A stretch of DNA of 38,170 bases from Lachnospiraceae bacterium (lineage in GTDB: Bacteria; Bacillota; Clostridia; Lachnospirales; Lachnospiraceae). The notes below the pieces were generated by a model. It had not been told where the DNA came from. It made no database searches and saw nothing but the letters and a program-made list of their open reading frames with translations. Position 1 is the stretch's first letter. Each line of letters starts with the position of its first letter. Shown in pieces: positions 23,389 to 31,927 of this stretch. Location: assembly GCA_017472605.1 (NCBI GenBank), contig JAFUPV010000047.1, positions 1-38,170 of the forward strand, given 5' to 3'. The position numbers and the translations under genes were made by a program.

Positions 23389-23652
23389 TTAATTGTCTTC
23401 CGGTTCGTTCTGCGGATCGGAGGAAAAATCTTCTTCACCGATTTGCCCGACCGGGAAATACTTCACGCAGAGGCAGAAGGCGTAGATCAATACCGGGATG
23501 ACAACGGTGCAGAAGATGGCGGCCCACATGATTCCTTCCGCCAGCGGGTGCTTGATGAAGGCACAGACGAGAGCGGTCAGGTACATGGCAGCCAGAGCAA
23601 CGATTCCGACAATTGCGGAAAGCTGCCGCAGCTTTTTTCTTTTATCTTTCAT
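23389..23652 (-). CDS. Small two-segment membrane protein, function unknown
   Basis: 87 residues, ATG at 23652 with GAGG 5 bases upstream. A basic N-terminus (KDKRKKLRQ) leads to two hydrophobic segments (about 12-32 and 41-64) and an acidic tail (GEEDFSSDPQNEPEDN). By the positive-inside rule the basic N-terminus and the tail would both be cytosolic. It begins 16 bases after the cellulase stop on the same strand, so both are probably on one mRNA. I do not recognise a family; small proteins of this look are common in Lachnospiraceae. The sensible ribosome site and operon position argue it is real. Confidence 0.7.
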   Translation of the reverse strand: MKDKRKKLRQLSAIVGIVALAAMYLTALVCAFIKHPLAEGIMWAAIFCTVVIPVLIYAFCLCVKYFPVGQIGEEDFSSDPQNEPEDN

Positions 23653-23668
23653 AGAACCTCATTTCTGG

Positions 23669-25105
23669 TTATTCAAACGCGACTCCGATCAGAGTCTGGG
23701 CGGTACTTCCGGTGCAGATGAAACCGAAGTTGATGCTGGAACCGGAATTGATCACGGCATTGTAATCCTTCGGAACAAACAGATAGCTGTTGGAGGAACC
23801 GCCGATGTCGCAGCTCCAGTACTGATCGAATCCCACGTCAGAGGCCCAGGTCAGGCGGAGACGCCAGTTGCTGACAGGAGCAGCAGTTGGGTTGGCAATG
23901 GAAACATCATATTCGTACCACTGGGACGTACCATCCGACCAGCTGTTGTTGATCGTTGTAGTAACACTGCAGCCGTTGGAAAGGAACCAGCTTTCGCCCG
24001 TTCCTGCAGCAGCAGAAGAGGGTGCGTAGGAGGAGTCCGGATAGTAGATGGGAAGGGAAACTTCACCGGTCATCCGGCTGACAAACCACCGGGCACTGTC
24101 GCTGAGATCTTCATACATCCAGTCGCTTAACAGCGTAGATTCCGGCTTCAGCAGCGCGGAGCTTTCCTCTTTGTTGGAAAGATTCCACATGACATAGCCG
24201 ATCTGGTAGTATTCCAGCATGGAAAGCCAGAGATCTCCCTGTTCGGTACTCAGTTCACCGTTTCCGGAGGCATCGCTGATGCCGAATTCGCTGACAATCA
24301 GCGGAAGTCCGGACTCGATGGCCGTCACGGCTTTCTGACGCAGATCCTCTTTGTGGGTGTTGGCATAGAAGTGGAGGGCATAGAGCAGATTCTCCCGGTC
24401 AATGGGATTCTGAGCTGCCACATCCACGTCCTGGGACCAGGTTGGTGTTCCGACGATAACAATGCTTTCCGGGGAATTCAGGCGGATCGCGTCAATCACA
24501 TCCACCGCGTAGCTGCGGATGGAATCCCAGGAAGTACCGCTGTTTGGCTCATTGCAGATTTCGTAGATCACGTTATCGTAGCCGCTTAAGGTGAGGGATA
24601 TCTCCTGGAAGAAAGCAAGCGACATGTCTTTGTAAGTGTTTGGATTACCGTCGCTCAGGATGTGCCAGTCGATGATCACATACATACCGAGATCGGATGC
24701 AGCCTGAACGCCGTCAAGAACCAGCTGCTTCAGTGCCTGTCTGCCGGCATCGTCGGTTACACAGTATCCGCCGTATTCGTCTGTGTACATGGCAAGACGG
24801 ATTGTGTTTACGTTCCACTTATCGCGCAGGGTCCGGAAGGTATCTTTTGATACATAGTCCGGGAACCAGGCCAGTCCGGCAGTGCTGACACCGCGCATCT
24901 GGAACAGTTCTCCATATTCATTTGTAAGGTTGGTTCCTGTTACGGAAAGCTGGCCGTGGGCTTCATAGGGCGTGAGAACGCTGGCTGCACCGTCAGCAGT
25001 GTCTTCTGCATAGACATTGCCGCAGACAAGCATTGCCATCAGGCATCCAAGAAGAAAACGGCGAAGAATTGCCGGCAACAGGGCAGATGCATTTAAATAT
25101 TTCAT
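23669..25105 (-). CDS. Secreted GH5 cellulase with C-terminal CBM2-like module
   Basis: 478 residues from ATG at 25105, with GGAGGT upstream. It hydrolyses internal beta-1,4-glucan links outside the cell. The signal peptide spans 1-33, with likely cleavage after VYA. The GH5 domain (about 48-355) opens with LTNEYGELFQMRGVSTAG; the acid/base is Glu 186 in YEICNEPN and the nucleophile Glu 273 in IVSEFGIS; VIIDWHILSD and ALHFYANTH supply subsite residues. The pattern fits subfamily GH5_2. After a Ser/Ala linker, residues about 373-478 form a CBM2-like cellulose-binding module with Trp residues in NNSWSDG, NWRLRLTW and YWSCDIGG. No sortase signal or dockerin is seen, so it appears to be freely secreted. 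Confidence 0.94.
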   Translation of the reverse strand: MKYLNASALLPAILRRFLLGCLMAMLVCGNVYAEDTADGAASVLTPYEAHGQLSVTGTNLTNEYGELFQMRGVSTAGLAWFPDYVSKDTFRTLRDKWNVNTIRLAMYTDEYGGYCVTDDAGRQALKQLVLDGVQAASDLGMYVIIDWHILSDGNPNTYKDMSLAFFQEISLTLSGYDNVIYEICNEPNSGTSWDSIRSYAVDVIDAIRLNSPESIVIVGTPTWSQDVDVAAQNPIDRENLLYALHFYANTHKEDLRQKAVTAIESGLPLIVSEFGISDASGNGELSTEQGDLWLSMLEYYQIGYVMWNLSNKEESSALLKPESTLLSDWMYEDLSDSARWFVSRMTGEVSLPIYYPDSSYAPSSAAAGTGESWFLSNGCSVTTTINNSWSDGTSQWYEYDVSIANPTAAPVSNWRLRLTWASDVGFDQYWSCDIGGSSNSYLFVPKDYNAVINSGSSINFGFICTGSTAQTLIGVAFE

Positions 25106-25173
25106 AATCTGACCTCCGCAGATCGTCTGTCTGGAGGGAAAACGATTTCGCAACGGAATCGTATCCCAGTCTC

Positions 25174-25201
25174 ATTATAGCATACGGAGAATAAAAATCA
25201 A
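25174..25201 (-). promoter_or_regulatory. Promoter of the cellulase gene
   Basis: On the minus strand, TTGATT (plus 25196-25201), a 16-base spacer, and TATAAT (plus 25174-25179), about 70 bases from the start codon. Confidence 0.75.
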
Positions 25202-25282
25202 AGGCAAAAAGCGGGGAAAAGCTTTCAATTTCCTTACGAAAAAGTGTTTGGCCTGCGCAAATCGCGGTATGGCCGGCCGGTC

Positions 25283-25311
25283 TTGACGGAGCGCGCAGAC
25301 CATGGTAAGGT
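25283..25311 (+). promoter_or_regulatory. Candidate promoter of the radical SAM gene
   Basis: TTGACG (25283-25288), a 17-base spacer, and TAAGGT (25306-25311). The -10 is weak. Confidence 0.4.
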
Positions 25312-25383
25312 AAGAGGGTACAGAAACATGACTTTCAGCAGGTAAAACATGTGTGGGAGTGTGCAGGAGGATACAGGATTTCT

Positions 25384-26340
25384 ATGAATGACAGGAAAGG
25401 GAATGGTGCAGACGGAATGATGGCAGAGGAAAATGAGGCAGGATTAAAGGAAATGAGGAACTGTCGCTTATGTCCGAGAAATTGTGGGATCGACCGGAAT
25501 CAGAGAAGCGGAAGCTGCCGCGTGGGAGCGAAGCCCAGAGTCGCAAGAGCTGCGCTTCATATGTGGGAAGAGCCGTGCATATCCGGTGAGGAGGGATCCG
25601 GAGCCGTGTTTTTTACCGGCTGCAACCTGGGCTGTGTCTATTGCCAGAACCGGGAGATTGCGGACGGAACGGTGGGGAAGGAAGTCAGTGTGGAGCGGCT
25701 GGCGGAAATCTATCTGGAACTGCAGGAACAGAAAGCCAATAACATCAATCTGGTAACAGCCGGTCACTGGCTTTCGGACGTGATTGCTTCCGTGAAGCTG
25801 GCCAGACGCCGTGGGCTTCGGATACCGGTTGTATATAATTCCAGCGGCTATGAAAAGGTGCAGGCGATCCGTCAGCTGAAGGACGTCGTGGACATTTTTC
25901 TTCCGGATCTGAAATATCTGTCCCGGGATCTGGCAAAACGGTATTCTCATGCGGCAGATTATCCTGACGTTGCTGCAGCAGCATTGGAAGCCATGGTTTC
26001 CCTGGCAGGTGAGCCGCAGTTTGATGGGAGGGAGATGATGACCAGAGGCGTCATTGTCCGCCATCTGATCCTGCCCGGTCATCTGGAGGAGTCAAAAGCC
26101 GTAATTCGCTATCTCTATGAAACCTATGGTGACCGGATCTACATCAGCATCATGAACCAGTACACGCCAATGCCCGGAATCGAAGCACGGTTTCCGGAGC
26201 TTGGCCGGACACTGACGGAACAGGAATATGATGAGGTCGTTGACTATGCCATTGATCTTGGGGTGGAAAACGGATTTATTCAGGAAGGAGAAACGGCGAA
26301 GGAAAGTTTCATCCCGGCATTTGATATCACCGGCGTCTGA
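25384..26340 (+). CDS. Radical SAM protein related to PFL activases, with N-terminal Cys cluster
   Basis: 318 residues from ATG 25384 (AGGAGG 13 bases upstream; ATG 25417, 25420 and 25453 are also possible). The 4Fe-4S/SAM motif is CNLGCVYC (Cys 80, 84, 87) after VFFTG. A separate Cys set, 27, 30, 34 and 45 (CRLCPRNC...SGSC), precedes it and could hold a second metal site. The family is the PflA-like group (COG1313) found across anaerobes; the true target protein has not, to my knowledge, been settled. It is distinct from the pflA at 17327, which has no such N-terminal Cys set. There is no glycyl radical enzyme next to it. The gene converges on the asparaginase gene with only 50 bases between. 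Confidence 0.85.
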   Translation: MNDRKGNGADGMMAEENEAGLKEMRNCRLCPRNCGIDRNQRSGSCRVGAKPRVARAALHMWEEPCISGEEGSGAVFFTGCNLGCVYCQNREIADGTVGKEVSVERLAEIYLELQEQKANNINLVTAGHWLSDVIASVKLARRRGLRIPVVYNSSGYEKVQAIRQLKDVVDIFLPDLKYLSRDLAKRYSHAADYPDVAAAALEAMVSLAGEPQFDGREMMTRGVIVRHLILPGHLEESKAVIRYLYETYGDRIYISIMNQYTPMPGIEARFPELGRTLTEQEYDEVVDYAIDLGVENGFIQEGETAKESFIPAFDITGV

Positions 26341-26390
26341 TTGTATCGGCGCGTGATTTCTCCGGAACTGATTACCAGCCGTCCCCTTTT

Positions 26391-27362
26391 TCAGCTGTGC
26401 TCGAAAATGTCCTTCAGCTGCCCATAGTCTTCTGTCTGCAGAAGTGCCAGCGAAAGCAGGATCCGGGCTTTCTGGGGCGGCAGGGTGTAGGCAGGAATGG
26501 TGTTGCTGGTAGGATCAAAATGACCGGTTTTTGTGATCATTCCGTTCATGACGCGGGAAGCGCGGACGACCGGAATCGGGAGTGCGGAAATCTTGTTGAT
26601 CCAGCTCTGACTGTAATTTCCGGCTCCGGTTCCGCAGACAACAAGACCGCGGCAGGAAGCGGCATGAATATCGATGATGTCGGACGGGGCATCGGTATAG
26701 TAATAAATCACATCGACCCGGGGCAGTACGGTGACGCCGTCCAGATCGAACTGAGGATGGCGTGTGGCAGAGGGACCGAAGGTATTGTAGTAGAAGCAGC
26801 GGCGATCCTGGATGTAGCCGAGGCAGGATGGAGTACGGCCGTCGAAGGCATCTACCTGGAAGGTACTGGATTTGATGACATTGCGGCCGGAATAGATGGT
26901 GCCGCAGAAGCAGACGAGAACGTTCTGCCCGCGGGATGCATCATTGGCGGCAACGTAAATGGAATCATAGAGGTTGAGAAGACCATCTGCACTGGTGGAG
27001 GAGGCCGGGCGCATGGAACCGGTCAGGACCACAGGCTTGTCCGTCTGTACGGTAACGGACAGGAAGTAGGAAATCTCATCCATGGTATCGGTGCCGTGGG
27101 TGATGACAAATCCGTCAACATCTGTCTCGTTTGCCAGGTAGTGGATTCGTTTGACCAGACCAAGCCACAGACCCATGGTCATGTCGTTGCTGTCTACGTT
27201 GGAGAACTGTTCAAAGGTCAGACGGACGGTACCATCCAGCGGAGGCAGTGCGGAAATCAGTTCAGAAACGTCCAGCTGCCCCGCGTTGTAATCGGAAGTG
27301 CGCCCTGCTTCGCCAAGACCGGCGATGGTGCCTCCGGTAGCGATGATGTGTATTTTTTTCAT
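26391..27362 (-). CDS. L-asparaginase family amidohydrolase
   Basis: 323 residues, ATG at 27362. It hydrolyses asparagine to aspartate and ammonia. The two active-site threonine regions are present: IIATGGTIAG (residues 5-14) and VITHGTDTMDE, with LTGSMRP and the SADGLLNL stretch. The length and the DGxxxTHGTDTM layout match bacterial asparaginases of the AnsA/AnsB fold. There is no signal peptide, so it should be cytoplasmic, unlike the secreted E. coli type II enzyme. It is divergent from tatD, with promoters close together. I see no terminator hairpin in the 50 bases shared with the radical SAM gene. Confidence 0.94.
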   Translation of the reverse strand: MKKIHIIATGGTIAGLGEAGRTSDYNAGQLDVSELISALPPLDGTVRLTFEQFSNVDSNDMTMGLWLGLVKRIHYLANETDVDGFVITHGTDTMDEISYFLSVTVQTDKPVVLTGSMRPASSTSADGLLNLYDSIYVAANDASRGQNVLVCFCGTIYSGRNVIKSSTFQVDAFDGRTPSCLGYIQDRRCFYYNTFGPSATRHPQFDLDGVTVLPRVDVIYYYTDAPSDIIDIHAASCRGLVVCGTGAGNYSQSWINKISALPIPVVRASRVMNGMITKTGHFDPTSNTIPAYTLPPQKARILLSLALLQTEDYGQLKDIFEHS

Positions 27363-27397
27363 GGCAGTGATTACCCCTTCGTGCGTGTATTTTCCAT

Positions 27398-27427
27398 ATC
27401 ATAGCACATCCGGCCGGCTTCCGTCAA
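27398..27427 (-). promoter_or_regulatory. Promoter of the asparaginase gene
   Basis: On the minus strand, TTGACG (plus 27422-27427), an 18-base spacer, and TATGAT (plus 27398-27403). Confidence 0.7.
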
Positions 27428-27458
27428 TGAACAACCGTGGAACCGGAGAAATCTGCGA

Positions 27459-27487
27459 TTGCAAACGGGAAGCATGTATGGTATACT
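27459..27487 (+). promoter_or_regulatory. Promoter of the tatD gene
   Basis: TTGCAA (27459-27464), a 17-base spacer, and TATACT (27482-27487), 38 bases before the start codon. It is back to back with the asparaginase promoter. Confidence 0.75.
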
Positions 27488-27525
27488 TGGCGGCAGGATG
27501 ATTTCCCTGAGAATGGAGAAGAAGA

Positions 27526-28299
27526 ATGATTTTTGATACACATGCACATTACGATGATGACGCTTTTGATGAGGACAGAGAAGCGCTTCTGGCTTCCCTG
27601 CCGCAGAACGGCGTGGAAGCGGTGACCAATGTGGGGGCGTCCCTGAAGGGCTGCAGAAAGAGCGTGGAAATGGCGCGCAGATATCCCCATGTCTATGCGG
27701 CGGTAGGCGTTCATCCGGACCATGTCAATGAGTTGAGTGAAGAACGTCTGGAATGGCTGGAACAGACTGCCAGGGAGGAAAAGAAGGTGGTGGCGATCGG
27801 TGAGATCGGTCTGGACTATTATTGGGACATTTCTGCTCATGAGGTACAGAAGGAGTGGTTTCGCCGTCAGCTGAAGCTGGCAGAGAAAGTGGGTCTGCCG
27901 GTGATCATTCACAGCAGGGAGGCCGCTCAGGATACCTTCGACCTCCTGAAGGAGGAAAAAGCCGGAGACATTGGCGGTGTGATCCATTGCTATTCCGGTT
28001 CTGTGGAGATGGCCAGGGAATATGTAAAGATGGGTTTTTTCATTGGAATCGGCGGGGTGCTGACTTTTAAGAATGCAAAAGTGATTAAGGCGGTGGCTGC
28101 GGACATTCCGCTGGAACGAATCGTTCTGGAAACAGACTGTCCCTATCTGGCGCCTGTGCCTTACCGGGGAAAACGAAACTGCTCGCTTTATCTGCCCCAT
28201 GTGGTGGAAACCCTCAGTGAGATCCGCGGTGTTTCACCGGAGGAAGTGATCCGTATCACCTGCGAGAACGCGAAGCGATTATATCGGCTTTCAGAGTAG
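27526..28299 (+). CDS. tatD: TatD family metal-dependent hydrolase (DNase)
   Basis: 257 residues from ATG 27526, with GGAGAAG upstream. Metal-binding motifs of the TatD family appear in order: FDTHAHYDDDAF (His 6 and 8), AIGEIGLDYYW, VIIHSREA, VIHCYSGS and ETDCPYLAPVP. Family members are 3'-5' DNA exonucleases and some deacylate D-aminoacyl-tRNA. In many Firmicutes tatD sits beside rnmV and rsmA; here rsmA follows after 134 bases and rnmV is absent. The gap shows no terminator, so co-transcription with rsmA is likely. Confidence 0.96.
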   Translation: MIFDTHAHYDDDAFDEDREALLASLPQNGVEAVTNVGASLKGCRKSVEMARRYPHVYAAVGVHPDHVNELSEERLEWLEQTAREEKKVVAIGEIGLDYYWDISAHEVQKEWFRRQLKLAEKVGLPVIIHSREAAQDTFDLLKEEKAGDIGGVIHCYSGSVEMAREYVKMGFFIGIGGVLTFKNAKVIKAVAADIPLERIVLETDCPYLAPVPYRGKRNCSLYLPHVVETLSEIRGVSPEEVIRITCENAKRLYRLSE

Positions 28300-28433
28300 G
28301 CGGGCGGTTTGAAGCCGGAGATTGCCTCAGGCTGTGTGTCCGTCAGAAAAACGAATGGAAAACGTGTGCCGGCAGAAAGAGCTGCTGGTAAATGATATCT
28401 GCAAAACCGGAATGTGAGAAAGGAGAGTTCGCC

Positions 28434-29294
28434 ATGGCAGAACTTGGAAATCCGAAAAATACCATAGAGGTACTTCAGAAATATAACTTTCATTTTGCCA
28501 AAAAGTTTGGTCAGAACTTTCTGATCGATACTCATGTACTGGACAAAATTGTCCGTGCGGCAGAAATTACGAAGGAGGACTATGTGCTGGAAATTGGTCC
28601 GGGAATCGGAACACTGACCCAGTACCTCTGTGAGTCCGCGAAGCATGTGTTTGCGGTTGAGATTGATGACAATCTGATTCCGATTCTTCAGGATACACTG
28701 TCTGCCTATGACAATGTGACAGTGATCCACAATGATGTTCTGAAGGTGGATATGAATGAGCTGGTACAGACGAAATGTGAAGGAAAACCGGTGAAGATTG
28801 TTGCAAACCTTCCTTATTATATTACGACCCCGATTCTGATGGGACTGTTTGAAGCCCATGTGCCGATGAAGAGCGTTACTGTCATGGTGCAGAAGGAGGT
28901 TGCGGAACGGATGCAGGCCGGACCGGGCAGCAAGGATTATGGCGCCCTGTCTCTGGCAGTTCAGTTCTATGCAGATCCATATATTGTGGCGAATGTGCCG
29001 CCGAACTGTTTCATGCCGCGGCCGAATGTGGGAAGTGCAGTGATCCGGCTGACGCTGCATGACGAGCCGCCCATTGTGGTGAAGGATGAGAAGCTGATGT
29101 TTGATTTGATCCGCGCCTCCTTCAATCAGCGCCGGAAGACTCTGGTCAACGGACTTCATAATGCGGGAGGATTTGGCTTCAATAAGGAAGAGCTGGCAAA
29201 GAATCTGGTTTCCATCGGACTTTCAGAGAACGTCCGCGGGGAAACACTGACGCTGGCGCAGTTTGCAGCACTGGCGGATGCGCTGAAGGCATAG
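28434..29294 (+). CDS. rsmA: 16S rRNA (A1518/A1519) dimethyltransferase
   Basis: 286 residues from ATG 28434, with AAAGGAGA upstream; an in-frame ATG at 28392 lacks a ribosome site. It dimethylates two adjacent adenines near the 3' end of 16S rRNA late in 30S assembly. The N-terminus KKFGQNFLID, the SAM loop LEIGPGIGTLTQYL and the catalytic NLPYYITTPI are all present, with the PPNCFMPRPNVGSAVIRL and SFNQRRKTL regions in the C-terminal half. Length is normal for KsgA/RsmA rather than the Erm resistance methylases, and the conserved FMPRPNV stretch supports RsmA. Confidence 0.97.
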   Translation: MAELGNPKNTIEVLQKYNFHFAKKFGQNFLIDTHVLDKIVRAAEITKEDYVLEIGPGIGTLTQYLCESAKHVFAVEIDDNLIPILQDTLSAYDNVTVIHNDVLKVDMNELVQTKCEGKPVKIVANLPYYITTPILMGLFEAHVPMKSVTVMVQKEVAERMQAGPGSKDYGALSLAVQFYADPYIVANVPPNCFMPRPNVGSAVIRLTLHDEPPIVVKDEKLMFDLIRASFNQRRKTLVNGLHNAGGFGFNKEELAKNLVSIGLSENVRGETLTLAQFAALADALKA

Positions 29295-29354
29295 CCTTTG
29301 GTGCATGGAAGATGGCGCGGCAATGGCTGCCCGAGAAGGAGCAGCCCACGCTTC

Positions 29355-29392
29355 TGACAGATGCTGCCGACATAAAAAGCAGTCATATTTTT
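29355..29392 (+). terminator. Weak terminator-like hairpin after rsmA
   Basis: TGAC and TGCT pair with AGCA and GTCA around an internal bulge, followed by TATTTTT. A separate inverted repeat, GGCTGC (29325-29330) with GCAGCC (29341-29346), precedes it. The rest of the 262-base gap holds nothing I can name. Confidence 0.4.
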
Positions 29393-29556
29393 CAACGTTT
29401 CACATATATTACTGGAGGAGGGCAGAGGGAAGTGTTTCCTGAGCCTTCTTTTGGCTTGCAGACGCAGCGCAGAGTCGGCCTGGAATGGGGCTGTTTCTGT
29501 AAAATGGTGCCGCCGGTAAAAACTGCGCGACGGCAGATTGTGTGGGAGGAGAGAAT

Positions 29557-30981
29557 ATGGCTCAGTATCAGCGTTTTTTATCTTATCTGTTTGGATATGA
29601 AAATGATGTAAAAGGAGAAAACTGCGGTTTCGCAAAAATTGAGGTTCGGGGGGACGTGAAACGGATTCAGATTACCGTGAAGGGCCGGTCGCCGGTGGAG
29701 CTGCTTCATGTCTGTGGATTTTACCGGGACAATGGCCGGTGCGTCTGTGTGCCTCTTGGCCGGATGATGATTAATGGAGGAAACGGGCAGTTTCAGTATG
29801 TAACAGGCGGATCATTTCTTCGGGGCAGTCAGATTCCCTTTGAGCAGCTGAGCGGCCTGGTACTCAGCAGTCCCCAGGAAAAGGGTCGGGCCTATGCAAC
29901 GGTATGGGATGATGATCCCTTTGGACTGTCCATGTTCGAACAGCCACAGGAAGAAACAGAGCTGCAGCAGATGTCCCCGGAAATGTCGGCTGAGCGGGTG
30001 ATGGAGCAGCTGGAGATGACGGATCGGGCAGCCGGGAGATGGACGGAAGTGGAAAATGATACAGAGGATGCATGGATCAGCCGGAAGGACGCTGCAGAAG
30101 GGATTGAAAAGACTCATGTGCATCAGAGGGAGTCTGTGGGAAGAGGCGAAGAAGGGGCAATGGGTCTGGATTGTGCTGCGGGAAGAGGCGAAGAAGGAGC
30201 ATTGGGTCTGGATTATGCCGTGGGAAGAGATGAAGAAGAGTCATTGAGTCTGGATTGTGCTGCAATGAGAGATGAAGAAGGATCAATGGGTCTGGATTGT
30301 GATGCAGTAAGAGGCGAAGAAGGATCAATGGGTCTGGATTGTGATGCAGTAAGAGGCGAAGAAGGATCAATGGGTCTGGATTGTGCCGTGGGAAGAGATG
30401 AAGAAGAGTCATTGAGTCTGGATTGTGCTGCAATGAGAGATGAAGAAGGATCAATAGGTCTGGATTGCACTGCAGAGAGAAACGGAGAAGGGGGCGAAGT
30501 TCAGGACACAGCCGCCGATGAGCTTTGGCTTAAACTATGCCGCCGCTTCCGCAGAATTGAATCGCTTGCAGGAAGCCAGATTACCTGTCTACGTGCAGTT
30601 CCGGCGGATCTTGGACGTCTGCCACGGGCTAATTGGATTTATGGAAACAACGGGTTTCTGATGTACAGCTATGTGCGTTACCGCTACCTTGTTTTTGCCA
30701 GATTGTCCGAGCAGGAATATGAACTGTGGCTTCCCGGTACATATCATAAAAATGAAGAGCTGCTGGCCGAAATGTTTGGCTTTGCCAGATTTCGGTCTAT
30801 GAAGTCCGCAAAGCCGGAAACGGGAGACTTCGGATACTGGTGTGTACCGCTTTTCATGCCGGGATGTCCCGTAAGATCCGATGATATCAGGGCGGCGTCT
30901 GCCGCGTGCGGTCACAATAGAAATGATACAAAAGAAGGAGAGCAGGAGTATGACAGAACAGGAACAGCAGAAGCTGGATGA
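29557..30981 (+). CDS. Protein of unknown function with an internal 14-residue tandem repeat
   Basis: 474 residues from ATG 29557, with GGAGGAG 6 bases upstream. Residues 1-125 form a probable folded N-terminal domain (MAQYQRFLSYLFGYENDVKG, CGFAKIEVRGDVKRI, VCVPLGRMMINGGNGQF). Residues 195-320 are nine copies of a 14-residue unit (type GRGEEGSMGLDCAA), the last degenerate. Residues about 322-455 form a C-terminal domain rich in Tyr, Trp and Arg (WIYGNNGFLMYSYVRYRYLVFA, WLPGTYHKNEELLAEMFGF). The two ends look conserved and the repeat looks inserted between them. No signal peptide or membrane segment is seen. The 3' end overlaps tadA by 32 bases. I do not recognise a characterised family. Confidence 0.75.
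   Translation: MAQYQRFLSYLFGYENDVKGENCGFAKIEVRGDVKRIQITVKGRSPVELLHVCGFYRDNGRCVCVPLGRMMINGGNGQFQYVTGGSFLRGSQIPFEQLSGLVLSSPQEKGRAYATVWDDDPFGLSMFEQPQEETELQQMSPEMSAERVMEQLEMTDRAAGRWTEVENDTEDAWISRKDAAEGIEKTHVHQRESVGRGEEGAMGLDCAAGRGEEGALGLDYAVGRDEEESLSLDCAAMRDEEGSMGLDCDAVRGEEGSMGLDCDAVRGEEGSMGLDCAVGRDEEESLSLDCAAMRDEEGSIGLDCTAERNGEGGEVQDTAADELWLKLCRRFRRIESLAGSQITCLRAVPADLGRLPRANWIYGNNGFLMYSYVRYRYLVFARLSEQEYELWLPGTYHKNEELLAEMFGFARFRSMKSAKPETGDFGYWCVPLFMPGCPVRSDDIRAASAACGHNRNDTKEGEQEYDRTGTAEAG
30139..30516 (+). repeat. In-frame 42-bp tandem repeat, nine units
   Basis: Units begin at 30139, 30181, 30223, 30265, 30307, 30349, 30391, 30433 and 30475 (last one decayed). Units 3-4 and 7-8 are nearly the same pair (GRDEEESLSLDCAA then MRDEEGS), so an 84-bp block was also copied. 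The array keeps frame. Confidence 0.92.
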
Positions 30982-31435
30982 ACGGTTTATGCGGCAGGCC
31001 ATCACACAGGCAAAGAAAGCCGCCGCATTGGAAGAAGTGCCGATTGGCTGTGTCATCGTACATGACGGCAAAGTGATTGGCCGCGGCTATAATCGCCGCA
31101 ATACGGATAAGACAGTCCTTGGCCATGCGGAGATCACCGCTATGCGGAAGGCATCAAAAAAAATGGGAGACTGGCGGCTGGAAGAGTGTACCATGTATGT
31201 CACGCTGGAACCGTGTCAGATGTGTGCCGGTGCAGCCGTTCAGGCGCGGATTCCCCGTGTTGTCATGGGTGCCATGAATCCGAAAGCAGGGTGTGCCGGT
31301 TCTATTCTGAATCTGTTTGAGGTGGAACGGTTTAACCATCAGATTGCGGTGACAAAAGGTGTTCTGGGTGAGGAGTGTTCGACAATGCTGTCAGCTTTTT
31401 TTAAGAGGCTGAGGAAAAAGAAACAGGAAGGCTGA
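30950..31435 (+). CDS. tadA: tRNA-specific adenosine deaminase
   Basis: 161 residues from ATG 30950, with GAAGGAG and CAGGAG just upstream, inside the end of the preceding gene. It deaminates A34 to inosine in the anticodon wobble position of tRNA-Arg(ACG). The zinc and catalytic motif is GHAEITAM (His 59, Glu 61) and PCQMCAG (Cys 89, Cys 92). EVPIGCVIV and the RIPRVVMGAMNPKAGCAGS stretch are typical of TadA rather than other cytidine deaminases. The 32-base overlap suggests translational coupling to the repeat protein. Confidence 0.97.
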   Translation: MTEQEQQKLDERFMRQAITQAKKAAALEEVPIGCVIVHDGKVIGRGYNRRNTDKTVLGHAEITAMRKASKKMGDWRLEECTMYVTLEPCQMCAGAAVQARIPRVVMGAMNPKAGCAGSILNLFEVERFNHQIAVTKGVLGEECSTMLSAFFKRLRKKKQEG

Positions 31436-31502
31436 AAACGAGAAGAATGACGCTGTCAATGAAGGCTGACGAATGCTGCTGAATGCCGGTTCTTAATGAA
31501 AC

Positions 31503-31814
31503 GTGGAAGAAGTCATGGAACTGATGGCCGCAGTAACTGGAGATGATCGATTTGAGAAATGCCTGGAATCGAACGACAAGAAAGGAAAGGAGCATATGAG
31601 ACTTGACTGTGCTATCATGAATCGTGCAGAAGAGCACGGGATTGCGATTGGTATGGAACGCGGTATGGAGCGAGGTAAGATGACCATTCTGCATGCGCTT
31701 ATTACCGAAGGACTGATCACGCTGGCAGAAGGCGCAAGACGTGTCAATCTGACGGAAGCGGAATTTCTGGAGAGATGCAAAGAGTTGGAAAAGCCGGAAG
31801 GCGAACTGGTGTGA
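31503..31814 (+). pseudogene. C-terminal remnant of an Rpn-family recombination-promoting nuclease
   Basis: Open from GTG 31503 for 103 residues. The pieces EEVMELMAAVTGDDRFE and MERGMERGKMTILHALITEGLITLAEGARRVNLTEAEFLERC match the C-terminal tail of Rpn (PD-(D/E)XK, transposase_31-like) proteins, with the repeated G(M/I)ERG motif and a terminal helix-turn-helix-like tail. The N-terminal nuclease domain of about 200 residues is missing and no ribosome site is evident, so this is a decayed leftover. A small inverted repeat, GCTGAT (31857-31862) with ATCAGC (31877-31882), follows. Confidence 0.75.
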
Positions 31815-31890
31815 GCCTGCGGGGAATTGCCCATGAAAAGGAAATCCTGAGCGTGTGCTGATAAATTTTGCATAAAATCAGCGGGAACCC

Positions 31891-31919
31891 TTGACAAACG
31901 CAGGGATTTTCAGTAAAGT
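31891..31919 (+). promoter_or_regulatory. Promoter of the SRP RNA gene
   Basis: Consensus TTGACA (31891-31896), a 17-base spacer, and TAAAGT (31914-31919), with an AGTATA alternative 3 bases on. Start expected near 31927. Confidence 0.75.
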
Positions 31920-31927
31920 ATAGGATG

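Noticed and set aside
30139-30516. Possible CRISPR array
   Set aside because: Units are contiguous with no spacers, and they keep a reading frame inside a gene.
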